This document shows positions 1 through 8,454 of a DNA stretch of 50,214 nucleotides, one piece after another; the first letter of the stretch is position 1; each line of letters begins with the position of its first letter. The position numbers and the translations under genes were made by a program. Origin of the DNA: CAYWEM01 sp964457225. GTDB lineage: Bacteria; Acidobacteriota; Aminicenantia; UBA2199. The DNA lies in contig CAYWEM010000018.1 in the NCBI GenBank assembly GCA_964457225.1, forward strand, positions 1 to 50,214. Reading direction: 5' to 3'. The notes under the pieces are model-generated. The model was not told where the DNA came from. It made no database searches and saw only the letters and a list, made by a program, of their open reading frames with translations.

Positions 1-78
1 TCGGCCGAGGAACTGGCCTCGGTCCAGAACGCCCCGGCCCCGGAAAAAGAGGAAAAAAAAGAGAAAAAAAAGCTGTGA
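1..78 (+). CDS. 3' end of an unidentified gene (possibly a chemotaxis receptor)
   Basis: An open frame enters from the left edge and stops with TGA at 76-78. Only 25 residues are visible. They begin SAEELASVQN and finish with a strongly charged Glu/Lys tail. Too little is present for a family call. The position directly before cheR and an AEEL-like segment near the C-terminus would suit a methyl-accepting chemotaxis protein, but the sequence does not resemble the tails of the MCPs at the other end of this window. This is inference only. Confidence 0.5.
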   Translation, partial: SAEELASVQNAPAPEKEEKKEKKKL

Positions 79-123
79 ACAACCAGGCGGAGGATAAGAA
101 GAAAAAAAACAGGCCGAATCGGG

Positions 124-990
124 ATGAGAGCCGTGGAAGAAGTAAAACTGGGCCGGGCTGAATTCGAACGACTGGCCAGGTTCGTATACGAGGATTACGG
201 CATCAACCTGACCCAGGGCAAGCACACCATGGTGGAAACCAGGCTCAGGAAAAGGCTCAGCCTGCTGGGCCTGAAGAGCTTCAGGGAATACACCGATCTG
301 GTGCTGAACAGCAGTGACAACTCTGACGAAATCGTGCACATGATCGATGCCATTACCACCAACAAAACGGATTTCTTCCGTGAGCCCGCTCATTACGAAG
401 TGTTGGTAAAAAAGGTACTGCCAGACCTGATGGTGGCCCTGGGGGCAGGCCTGCACAGGCCGCTGGTGCTCTGGAGCGCCGGTTGTTCGACCGGTGAGGA
501 ACCCTATACCCTGGCCATGGTCATCAACGAGTTCCGGCGGCAGATCCCGGGCATGGACTATGACTTCCGCATCCTGGCCACCGACATATCCACCCGGGTG
601 CTGGCCGTGGCTGAAAGGGCCGTCTACCCTGAAAGCAGGATCGAAGTCGTTCCCCAGGAAATGAAGAAGAAATACCTGCTGAAAAGCAGGGATACCAGCC
701 GCAGACTGGTCAGAATAAGCCCGGAATTGCGCCAGCAGGTGCGTTTCCGACGCCTCAACCTGATGAACTACGAACTCGGATTCAGGGAAAAACTCGACAT
801 CATTTTCTGCCGCAACGTGATCATCTACTTTGACCGTTCAACCCAGCAGAAACTGCTGCAGGGCTTCTGTGAACGCATGCAGCCCGGCGGTTACCTGTTC
901 CTGGGCCATTCCGAGAGCACCAACGGCCTGGACCTGGCCTTCGAGACGGTGGCCCCCACGGTATACCGCAAACCGATGGCCGGGGACTGA
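124..990 (+). CDS. cheR: CheR, chemotaxis protein methyltransferase
   Basis: This enzyme transfers methyl groups from S-adenosylmethionine to glutamates of chemoreceptors in the cytoplasm, setting adaptation. The 288-residue length is typical. The N-terminal helical CheR domain (about residues 10-75) carries the Arg-rich segment RLRKRLSLLGL. The SAM-binding Rossmann domain follows, with the glycine loop WSAGCSTGEEPYTLA, the DIIFCRNVIIYFD strand and the late LGHSES motif, all hallmarks of the family. A GGCGGAGG-like sequence at 87-94 is rather far (about 29 bases) from the ATG. No alternative start lies between the upstream stop and 124; a GTG at 133 is possible. The stop overlaps the cheD start by one base (TGATG), implying translational coupling. 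Confidence 0.96.
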   Translation: MRAVEEVKLGRAEFERLARFVYEDYGINLTQGKHTMVETRLRKRLSLLGLKSFREYTDLVLNSSDNSDEIVHMIDAITTNKTDFFREPAHYEVLVKKVLPDLMVALGAGLHRPLVLWSAGCSTGEEPYTLAMVINEFRRQIPGMDYDFRILATDISTRVLAVAERAVYPESRIEVVPQEMKKKYLLKSRDTSRRLVRISPELRQQVRFRRLNLMNYELGFREKLDIIFCRNVIIYFDRSTQQKLLQGFCERMQPGGYLFLGHSESTNGLDLAFETVAPTVYRKPMAGD

Positions 991-1544
991 TGCTCAGGCA
1001 GAGTGATCATTTTCTGAAACCCGGTGAAGTGGTTTTCCTGGAAAAGCCGGCCGTGGTCGCGACCATTCTGGGTTCCTGCCTGGCCCTGGTCATGCGACAC
1101 CCAAAAAGAGGCCTGGCCGCGGTTTGTCATGCCGTGCTGCCCCGTTGCCAGGTGCCCGGCGGCTGCAACGGGGACTGTCCTGATCCCTTCAAGTACGTTG
1201 ACTGCTCCTTCAAGCGTATGCTGGACTGGTTCAAAAAACGCGGAGTCAATCCCCGCGAAATCGAGTTGAAAATGTTCGGCGGTGCTGAAATGATCAGCAT
1301 GCCAGAGAGTCGGGTATTCAAGGGCGTGGGCTCGGGCAACATCGAGTGCGCCCTGGACCTGATCCAGGCCGAGGGCATGACCCTGAAAATCAGGGATGTC
1401 GGCGGTCAGGTCGGCCGCAAGATATTCTTCTACAGCGAAGACGGTACTGTCCTGCTCAAACGCCTGCAGCGCTTCGAGGACCGTCGGGACCTGGAAGCGA
1501 TCAAGCAGGAATGGCGCCTGATGAAAAGCATAGTGAAAAAATGA
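990..1544 (+). CDS. cheD: CheD, chemoreceptor glutamine deamidase
   Basis: CheD deamidates specific receptor glutamines to glutamates, creating methylation sites. In some bacteria it also links CheC/CheY-P to receptor activity. The family signature is clear: TILGSCLAL places the catalytic Cys at residue 30, and VCHAVLP places the catalytic His at residue 47. The KMFGGAEM motif lies in the central part of the protein. At 184 residues it is slightly longer than the usual roughly 160, with a charged C-terminal extension. It overlaps cheR by one base and cheB by four bases (ATGA). A cheR-cheD-cheB order makes a complete receptor-modification unit. Confidence 0.95.
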   Translation: MLRQSDHFLKPGEVVFLEKPAVVATILGSCLALVMRHPKRGLAAVCHAVLPRCQVPGGCNGDCPDPFKYVDCSFKRMLDWFKKRGVNPREIELKMFGGAEMISMPESRVFKGVGSGNIECALDLIQAEGMTLKIRDVGGQVGRKIFFYSEDGTVLLKRLQRFEDRRDLEAIKQEWRLMKSIVKK

Positions 1545-2605
1545 AAGAAAAAATCAAGGTCCTGATAGTCGACGATTCGGCCGTGGTCAGGCAGACCCTG
1601 GAAAACCTGCTCCTTTCCGATCCCGAAATCGAGGTCATGGCCACGGCATCCGATCCTTTTGTCGCCGCTGAAAAGATCAGCCGCCGGGTGCCTGATGTGA
1701 TCACCCTGGACATAGAAATGCCCCGCATGGACGGCCTGACTTTCCTGCAGAAACTGATGAGCCAGCATCCGATTCCGGTGGTGATCTGTTCCAGCTTGTC
1801 CGAAGCCGGATCGGAAACCGCTCTCAGAGCCATTGAGCTGGGCGCGGTGGATATAATAACCAAGCCGAAAATGGGCACCAAGGCATTCCTGGAAGAATCG
1901 CGCATCCGCATCTGCGATGCAGTCAAGGCCGCGGCCCAGGCCAGGCTGGAACCACTGAAAACGCAGACTTTGCAGGTAACCCCGAAACTCAACGCCGATG
2001 CCGTACTGGCCCCGTTGAGCTCGAAAGCCATGGTGCAGACCACTGAAAAAGTGGTCATGGTCGGAGCCTCGACCGGCGGCACCGAGGCATTGCGCGTATT
2101 CCTGGAGGCTTTTCCGGCCGACACCCCGGGGATAGTGGTGGTCCAGCACATGCCGGAGCATTTCACCCGGGCTTTTGCCGGCCGGCTTGACGGCATCTGC
2201 CAGGTGTCGGTCAAGGAAGCGGAAAACGGTGATGCCGTACTGCGCGGTCATGTACTGATTGCTCCGGGCAATCGCCACACCCTGTTGAAACGCAGCGGGG
2301 CCCGTTATTACGTGGAAGTCAGGGACGGCCCCCTGGTTTCCCGGCACCGCCCTTCGGTCGATGTACTGTTCCGCTCCGCGGCACGTTATGCCGGCAAGAA
2401 CGCCATAGGCGTGATCATGACCGGCATGGGGGATGACGGAGCCAAGGGCATGAAGGAGATGTTCGATCACGGCGCTTTCACCCTGGCCCAGGATGAAAAA
2501 ACCTGCGTGGTTTTCGGTATGCCCAAGGAAGCGATCAAGCTGGGCGGTGTTTCCCGGGTACTGCCCCTGGAAAACCTGGCCCAGGCTGTACTGCACAATT
2601 CATGA
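1541..2605 (+). CDS. cheB: CheB, chemotaxis response regulator methylesterase/deamidase
   Basis: CheB removes receptor methyl groups when phosphorylated. The start is the ATG at 1541, which overlaps the cheD stop and puts the receiver domain at the N-terminus; the frame is open further upstream but that part is a shadow. It has 354 residues. The receiver (about 5-125) has the acidic pair D11/D12, phosphoacceptor D57 in TLDIEMP and the lysine in TKPK. The esterase domain (about 168-352) has the catalytic triad S177 (GASTGG), H203 (QHMPEHF) and D299 (MTGMGDDGA). All active residues are intact. It closes the cheRDB unit; 44 bases separate it from the next gene. Confidence 0.97.
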   Translation: MKEKIKVLIVDDSAVVRQTLENLLLSDPEIEVMATASDPFVAAEKISRRVPDVITLDIEMPRMDGLTFLQKLMSQHPIPVVICSSLSEAGSETALRAIELGAVDIITKPKMGTKAFLEESRIRICDAVKAAAQARLEPLKTQTLQVTPKLNADAVLAPLSSKAMVQTTEKVVMVGASTGGTEALRVFLEAFPADTPGIVVVQHMPEHFTRAFAGRLDGICQVSVKEAENGDAVLRGHVLIAPGNRHTLLKRSGARYYVEVRDGPLVSRHRPSVDVLFRSAARYAGKNAIGVIMTGMGDDGAKGMKEMFDHGAFTLAQDEKTCVVFGMPKEAIKLGGVSRVLPLENLAQAVLHNS

Positions 2606-2649
2606 AATCAAGTGGTAGGTCAATTCCAAAGTATTAACAAGGAGACAGC

Positions 2650-4251
2650 ATGGGAACATTGGACGGTATTGCCGAAAAGAGTTTCATCGACCAGGTGCAA
2701 ATACTCAACAGCATAGAACAGCACAACGACCCGGCTGAAATAACCGGACTTTTTCCACTGCTGACCAGACCCCTGGCCGACCAGGCAGTACAGGGCATGG
2801 TGGAGGACGTACTCCGCAAACTGCTGGGCCGGAACGAGGATGAACTGCTCAAACTGCTGGCCGAGCCGGGACTGCAGAAGGCTGAAAAAATCTTCCTGCT
2901 GAAGGTCGTCCGCCGTTTCGCGCCGCCGGCCGCGGCCCCGGTGCTGGAAGCGATTTACCGAGAGGAGAATGAACCGGAAATCCGGAATGAAATCGCCTGG
3001 GCCCGGGCGGCCCTGCCCGATGACCGCAAGACGGCCTTTTTCCGCCCCCTGGTCAACGACCCCGATCCGGTTCTGGCGGCCAGGGCCATTGAACTGCTCG
3101 GCGCCGGAGCCGACCGCGACTCACTGCCGACACTGTTTGCCATGGTCGAAGCAGGCAACAGTGACACCAGTTACCATGAGTGTTCCCTGCAACTGGCCCA
3201 GGCCATTGAAAGTATCGCCCTGATCGGCAGTGAGGAGGCCGTTTCCTTTCTGACCACCATGATTCACCATCGCAATCCCACTGCCCGCCGTTTCGTGCAT
3301 GAACAGCTGCAGAAAATCGGCGAAGCCGCATTTCCCGGGCTGGAGCGGGCATTTCTCGAAGGGGATGATGACAACATGATCATGGCCGCCAACATCCTGG
3401 GCCAGATCGCTGAGCGTCGCGGCGCGGACATCATGATCGCCGCTCTCGACGCCGGCCGGGCCGGTCACATCAACGTGCGCTTCGCCATTTACGAGGCCCT
3501 GGGGAAAATCAAGTCCATCAAGGGGCTGGTCTGCCTGCTCGACGCCATGGCCAGCGAGGAAGAACCGCTGGTCCTGCTGGCTGCGGTCAGCGGCCTGGAA
3601 GAACAGGTCAACCCGATGATCCTGGAACGACTGGCCGGGATATTCAAGGCCGATCCGGACAGGGCGGCCAGACTGGCCGGGGCCATAGTGTCAAGTGTGA
3701 GTTTGAACGTGTTCAAAGCTCTCTATGCCCGGACTGAAAACAAATCGCTTTTTCGGCAGGCTTTCCTGTCTTTGCAGGATAAAACCGCGATAGCCGCTTT
3801 TAGTGTTCTACTGGAGCAGGATCCTGATCCGCAGGCCGCCCTGGATCTGGCCGCCCTGCGCTCGGTGGCCGAAGCCAAAGGCTGCTGCCGGGTGCTGGCG
3901 GTAGACGATTCACGCTCGGTGTTGATTCTCTACCGAAACCTGCTGGGTGAATGCGGCTGCCAGGTTGAAACCGCGGAAAACGGATTGCAGGGCTGGGACC
4001 GCCTGCAGGATGAAGCGGATTTTCAGTTGATCCTGAGCGATCTTAACATGCCCCTGATGAACGGCATCGAATTGTTGAAAAAGGTCCGGGAACAGGAAAA
4101 AACCAGGGATCTGCCCTTTGTACTGGTCACCACCGAGGCGGACCAGTCCCAGCTCGACCTGGCCCGGCGCTGCGGGGTCACCGATTACCTGGTCAAACCT
4201 TTTAAAAAAGAGCAACTGCTGACTCTGCTGGAAAAGTACATTTCAGGATGA
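2650..4251 (+). CDS. HEAT-repeat protein with C-terminal receiver domain
   Basis: This 533-residue protein joins a long alpha-helical repeat region (about residues 20-400, with helical pairs of HEAT/armadillo type such as DPDPVLAARAIELLG) to a CheY-like receiver (about 413-531). The receiver is complete: acidic pair D419/D420, phosphoacceptor D464 in LSDLNMP, and the lysine in YLVKPFKK. HEAT arrays usually bind proteins, so phosphorylation may control a docking surface; that is inference. An AAGGAG ribosome site at 2639-2644 precedes the ATG. No signal peptide or membrane helix is seen, so it should be cytoplasmic. Its stop overlaps the next kinase gene by four bases (ATGA), so kinase and regulator are probably translated together. 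It may be an output of the local phosphorelay. Confidence 0.85.
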   Translation: MGTLDGIAEKSFIDQVQILNSIEQHNDPAEITGLFPLLTRPLADQAVQGMVEDVLRKLLGRNEDELLKLLAEPGLQKAEKIFLLKVVRRFAPPAAAPVLEAIYREENEPEIRNEIAWARAALPDDRKTAFFRPLVNDPDPVLAARAIELLGAGADRDSLPTLFAMVEAGNSDTSYHECSLQLAQAIESIALIGSEEAVSFLTTMIHHRNPTARRFVHEQLQKIGEAAFPGLERAFLEGDDDNMIMAANILGQIAERRGADIMIAALDAGRAGHINVRFAIYEALGKIKSIKGLVCLLDAMASEEEPLVLLAAVSGLEEQVNPMILERLAGIFKADPDRAARLAGAIVSSVSLNVFKALYARTENKSLFRQAFLSLQDKTAIAAFSVLLEQDPDPQAALDLAALRSVAEAKGCCRVLAVDDSRSVLILYRNLLGECGCQVETAENGLQGWDRLQDEADFQLILSDLNMPLMNGIELLKKVREQEKTRDLPFVLVTTEADQSQLDLARRCGVTDYLVKPFKKEQLLTLLEKYISG

Positions 4252-6338
4252 ACCTTTTATTCAACTGGACGGCAGGCAATCTGAGCACAGTTTTCATGGG
4301 CCTCCTGCTGGCGGCTTCATTCTATTTGCTGTTTCGAATGTTCAGCTGGCGCCGTCGCGCCCTCAGGGCCGAAACCGAAACAAGAGAAACCTGGCACTGG
4401 CTCGAGGAATTGCTTGAAAAAGCTGGCATCGGCCTGAACATCATAGATGAAAACTTTCAACTGATTTACGTGAACAATTTTTTCCGGAAATCCCTGGGGG
4501 ATCCGGCTGAAATAAAATGCCATGATTATTTTAAGAAAATGGCTGAGCCCTGCCCGGAATGCGCTATTCCCAGGGCCCTGAAGAGCGGCTTGACCATGAA
4601 AAGCGACGGCTGCCTGCTTGTCGGCGCCGAGGAAAAAGAGATCGAAGTTTTCACCATCCCCTTCAAATCACTTGAAGGACGGCGGCTGGTGGCCGAGTTG
4701 AAGCTGGATGTCACCCGATACCGCAGGGTGGAGAAAGAACTATTGCGCAGCCGCGAACAGTTTGAACTGGCCGTGCGCGGTTCCCAGGACGGCATCTGGG
4801 ACTGGGATATACCAAGCAACAAGCTCTTTCTCTCTGCCCGCTGGAAGGAAATGCTGGGGTACAGCGATCATGAACTGGCCAATGAATTCAAGACCTTCGA
4901 GGAACGTCTTCATCCCGAGGACCGTGACCGGGTGATGTACTTTATCAGGCAATACCTGCAGGGTATGAACCCCTATTATTCAATGGAATTCAGGTTCCGT
5001 CACCGCCAGGGGCATTATCTCTGGATCCTGGCCCGCGGTGAAGCCCTGCGGGATGAACGCGGCGTGCCTTATCGGATGGCAGGATCGCACACCGACATCA
5101 CCGCCCGCAAGCAAGCTGAATTGGAACTGATCCGGGCCAAGGAGGAGGCCGAAGCCGCTTCCCGGGCCAAGAGTGAGTTCCTGGCCAATGTCAGCCACGA
5201 AATCCGCACTCCGATGAACGGCATCATCGGCCTGGCCGCCCTGCTGCTGAGCGAGAACTGGCCGGGGCCGCAGCGGGAAATGCTTGAATCCCTGCATGCC
5301 AGCTCTTTGTCGCTGCTGCAGGTTTTAAACGATCTGATCGATTTGTCCAGGATGGAAAGCGGCCGCCTGGAACTGGAAAACCGCGATTTCAAGCCGGCAG
5401 AACTACTGGCCGAGCTGATCCTGCCTTTCCGGATCAGGGCTTCGGAAAAGAATCTTTCTTTCGATTTTTCATTTGACCCCGGGATTCCTGAAAAGCTCAA
5501 CGGTGATCCGGGCCGTCTGCGCCAGGTATTGAACAACCTGCTGGACAATGCCTTGAAGTTCACTGAACAGGGTCGGATCGCTTTGCATGTCGGATTGGAA
5601 GAAACAGGTCCGGAAAAAACGGTTTTGCGTTTCGTGGTCGAAGACAGCGGCATCGGAATCGCGCCGGATAAAACAGGCCTGCTTTTTAAAAGTTTTTCCC
5701 AGATTGATTCGACCTTCAATCGTAAGTACGCCGGGGCCGGCCTCGGCCTGGCCATAGTCCGCAACCTGGTGGAAAAAATGGGCGGCCGGGTCTGGTTGGA
5801 AAGTGAGCCGGGTTTTGGAACGAAAATCTGTTTCACGGTCAAACTGGGCCGGGCCGAAAAGCTCGTCGAGGAAAGCCGATCAGATTGGCAGAACAAAAAA
5901 ATGAAGGGGCGCATCCTGCTGGTCGAAGACAATGCGGTAAACCGCCTGGTGGCCCAGACCATGCTGAGAAAAATTGGACTTCAGGCTGACAGCGCCGAGG
6001 GCGGACCGGAAGCATTGCAGGCCCTGCAGAAAAATGAGTACGACCTGGTGCTGATGGACATTCAGATGCCCGGCATGGACGGACTCGAGACGGCCGGGCT
6101 GATACGAAACCTGGAAAAGAGCCCGGCAAGATCGGGACTCCAGGCCTCGGCACTGCCCATAATAGCGTTGACCGCCCATGCCCGGCCGGAGGACCGGGAG
6201 AACTGCCTGCGGGCCGGCATGAACGATTACCTGAGCAAACCTATAGATCCAAACGAGCTGGCCCGCCTGCTGGAGAAGTGGTTGCCGAGAGAAGCTCCTG
6301 TTGAAAAAAGAGATGGAGTGAAAGAGGAAAATGGCTGA
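4248..6338 (+). CDS. Hybrid sensor histidine kinase (TM-PAS-PAS-HisKA-HATPase-REC)
   Basis: This is a 696-residue hybrid kinase. One membrane helix lies near residues 15-31, followed by a PAS domain (about 50-155). That PAS contains the cysteine pattern C91-x10-C102-x2-C105, which recurs in a subset of PAS sensors and may bind a metal or respond to redox state. A second PAS/PAC domain spans about 170-287. The HisKA phosphoacceptor is H317 in SHEIRTP. The ATPase domain shows NNLLDNALKF, DSGIGI and GAGLGLA boxes. The C-terminal receiver (about 554-685) has phosphoacceptor D604 and the YLSKPID lysine. It overlaps both neighbours (4 and 8 bases). It would autophosphorylate and pass phosphate to its own receiver and then to the downstream Hpt protein. 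Confidence 0.94.
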   Translation: MNLLFNWTAGNLSTVFMGLLLAASFYLLFRMFSWRRRALRAETETRETWHWLEELLEKAGIGLNIIDENFQLIYVNNFFRKSLGDPAEIKCHDYFKKMAEPCPECAIPRALKSGLTMKSDGCLLVGAEEKEIEVFTIPFKSLEGRRLVAELKLDVTRYRRVEKELLRSREQFELAVRGSQDGIWDWDIPSNKLFLSARWKEMLGYSDHELANEFKTFEERLHPEDRDRVMYFIRQYLQGMNPYYSMEFRFRHRQGHYLWILARGEALRDERGVPYRMAGSHTDITARKQAELELIRAKEEAEAASRAKSEFLANVSHEIRTPMNGIIGLAALLLSENWPGPQREMLESLHASSLSLLQVLNDLIDLSRMESGRLELENRDFKPAELLAELILPFRIRASEKNLSFDFSFDPGIPEKLNGDPGRLRQVLNNLLDNALKFTEQGRIALHVGLEETGPEKTVLRFVVEDSGIGIAPDKTGLLFKSFSQIDSTFNRKYAGAGLGLAIVRNLVEKMGGRVWLESEPGFGTKICFTVKLGRAEKLVEESRSDWQNKKMKGRILLVEDNAVNRLVAQTMLRKIGLQADSAEGGPEALQALQKNEYDLVLMDIQMPGMDGLETAGLIRNLEKSPARSGLQASALPIIALTAHARPEDRENCLRAGMNDYLSKPIDPNELARLLEKWLPREAPVEKRDGVKEENG

Positions 6339-8454
6339 AAAAAAAACAAGGGCGGTGACTTTACTCAGATGGAGGAAAAGTCGGCGCAAAATTTTGAAGA
6401 GAGAAGAACTTGCCAGCGAAAGCCTGTTTCGCAGTTTATATGAAAACGCCACCATCGGGCTGTACCGAACCACCCCGGACGGGCGCATCCTGATGGCCAA
6501 CCAGGCCCTGGTCAACATGCTGGGTTTTGCTGATTTTGCCGAGCTGGCCGACCGCAACCTGGCTGAGGAAGGCTACGAGCCCCAGTACTCCCGAGCTGAT
6601 TTTATCCGCCGCATCGAGGCCTCCGGTGAAGTCAGGGGCCTGGAAACCAGCTGGACCCTGCGCGACGGCTCCCCGATCTACGTCAGGGAAAACGCCCGCG
6701 CGGTCCGGGATGAAAAGGGATGCACACTTTATTACGAGGGCACGGTTGAAGATATCAGTGAGCGCAAGTCAATTGAACGAGAACTGCTGAGAGCCCTGGC
6801 CGAAGCCGAAGCTGCTTCCCGGGCCAAGAGCGAGTTTCTGGCGGTCATGAGCCATGAAATCCGCACTCCCATGAACGGAGTCATCGGCATGACCGAATTA
6901 CTTCTCGACACGGAACTCGGCCCGGAACAAAGACAGTTTGCCGAAATAGTGCGTTCCAGCGGCCAGTCACTGCTGAGCCTCATAAACGACATCCTGGACC
7001 TGGCCAAGATCGAAGCCGGCCGCCTGGTATTGGAAGAAATAGATTTCGACCTCTCCACCCTGCTGGCCGAACTGGAAAAGAACTATACGCTTCAAGCCAG
7101 GCAAAAGGGTCTTGTGTTCAAATGCCTGCTTGACCCTGGCATCGAAGGAAAGCTGCGGGGTGATCCGGGCAGACTGCGCCAGGTGTTGAACAACCTGATC
7201 GGCAACGGCCTGAAATTCACCCACCAGGGCCGGGTTGATCTGCTGGTAACGATTTCGACTGAGAAAGAAGACGGCGGTCCCGGACTCAAGTTCAGAGTGC
7301 GGGATACCGGGATCGGCATAGATCCAGGGAAAACCGGCTTGCTTTTTAAAAGCTTTTCCCAGGTTGACACCACGGTGACCAGGAATTACGGCGGTTCCGG
7401 CCTGGGATTGGCCATTGCCAAGCAGCTGGTGGAAATGATGGGGGGCCGGATCGGTTTTACCTCCACCCCTGGCCTGGGCTCTGAATTCTGGTTCAGCCTG
7501 CCTCTGGCCGGAGTAAATAAAAGCCCGGTCTCTCAAAAAACCCCGGGCGGCCGTCTTTCCCTGAAACGGGCCCTGGTGGCGGCATCAGAACCATCCAGCC
7601 GGGAAAACCTGGCTGACCAGCTGGCCGCCCTGGGACTGGAAACGGTTAAACTGGCTTCCATACAAGAAATCACCTCTTTGCTTAGCCCGGCCAACACCAC
7701 GGATAATCGCTTTGATCTGCTCGTCATTGAAAGTGATCGTCCCGAACAACACGCTGCAGAATGGCAGACTATCCGTACCGGGTTGGCCTTGCCGAGGCAG
7801 CTGACAACGATCATGATCGCCACTTCCGGCTGGCGCGGCGAAGCCAGGCAAATATCGGAAAACGGCTTTTCAGCTTACCTGTCACGGCCTTATTCCAGGG
7901 ATGAACTGGCCGCCTGCCTGAGGATGCTGGAAGAAGGCGCCGCCCCCGGCTTTATAACCAGGCACGACCTGCCCGTTTCAGAAAAAGCCGATTCAATCAA
8001 TAAAGAAAAGTTGATCGGCGCCGGATCCCGCAAAAAAAAGGGCCGGATCCTGCTGGTTGAGGACAACAGGAGCAATTTGCTGGTCGTCCGGACCATGGTG
8101 GAAAAACTGGGCTGGAAGACCGCCAGTGCAGTCAACGGCAGGCAGGCCCTGGATCTGCTTGAAAAAAGCAAATTCGACCTGGTGCTGATGGATTTGCGCA
8201 TGCCGGAGCTGGACGGTCTGCAGGCAACCAGGATCATCAGGAACAAGGAAAGAGAGAGCAAGAAAAAAAGTAAGGTCCGGCGATTGCCTGTTATCGCCCT
8301 GACCGCCCATGCTCTGCCTGAAGACCGCCGTATCTGTCTTGAAGCCGGCATGGACGATTACCTGAGTAAACCGATAAACTTTTCTGAACTGGAGGCTGTA
8401 CTGGCCAGGTGGCTGCCGGCCGGGACCGGGTTTGAAATTGAGAAAAAAACCTGA
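6331..8454 (+). CDS. Hybrid histidine kinase (PAS-HisKA-HATPase-pseudoreceiver-REC)
   Basis: This 707-residue kinase has no obvious membrane helix, so it is probably cytoplasmic. A PAS domain lies at about 28-145. HisKA has H175 in SHEIRTP. The ATPase boxes are NNLIGNGLKF, DTGIGI and GSGLGLA. Two receiver folds follow. The first (about 410-535) is degenerate: the acidic pocket is absent and the strand that should end in the phosphoacceptor Asp reads FDLLVIES, placing Glu467 there. The second (about 570-695) is intact, with D621 in LMDLRMP and the YLSKPIN lysine. The ATG at 6331 lies inside the end of the previous gene behind AGAGGAAA. It looks like a paralogue of its two neighbouring kinases. 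Confidence 0.93.
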   Translation: MAEKKTRAVTLLRWRKSRRKILKREELASESLFRSLYENATIGLYRTTPDGRILMANQALVNMLGFADFAELADRNLAEEGYEPQYSRADFIRRIEASGEVRGLETSWTLRDGSPIYVRENARAVRDEKGCTLYYEGTVEDISERKSIERELLRALAEAEAASRAKSEFLAVMSHEIRTPMNGVIGMTELLLDTELGPEQRQFAEIVRSSGQSLLSLINDILDLAKIEAGRLVLEEIDFDLSTLLAELEKNYTLQARQKGLVFKCLLDPGIEGKLRGDPGRLRQVLNNLIGNGLKFTHQGRVDLLVTISTEKEDGGPGLKFRVRDTGIGIDPGKTGLLFKSFSQVDTTVTRNYGGSGLGLAIAKQLVEMMGGRIGFTSTPGLGSEFWFSLPLAGVNKSPVSQKTPGGRLSLKRALVAASEPSSRENLADQLAALGLETVKLASIQEITSLLSPANTTDNRFDLLVIESDRPEQHAAEWQTIRTGLALPRQLTTIMIATSGWRGEARQISENGFSAYLSRPYSRDELAACLRMLEEGAAPGFITRHDLPVSEKADSINKEKLIGAGSRKKKGRILLVEDNRSNLLVVRTMVEKLGWKTASAVNGRQALDLLEKSKFDLVLMDLRMPELDGLQATRIIRNKERESKKKSKVRRLPVIALTAHALPEDRRICLEAGMDDYLSKPINFSELEAVLARWLPAGTGFEIEKKT

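Noticed and set aside
1430..2596. A 388-codon minus-strand open frame opposite cheB
   Set aside because: It lies wholly opposite cheB, which has intact domains and catalytic residues. The reverse product is low-complexity and matches no family; GC-rich genes often leave such open antisense frames.
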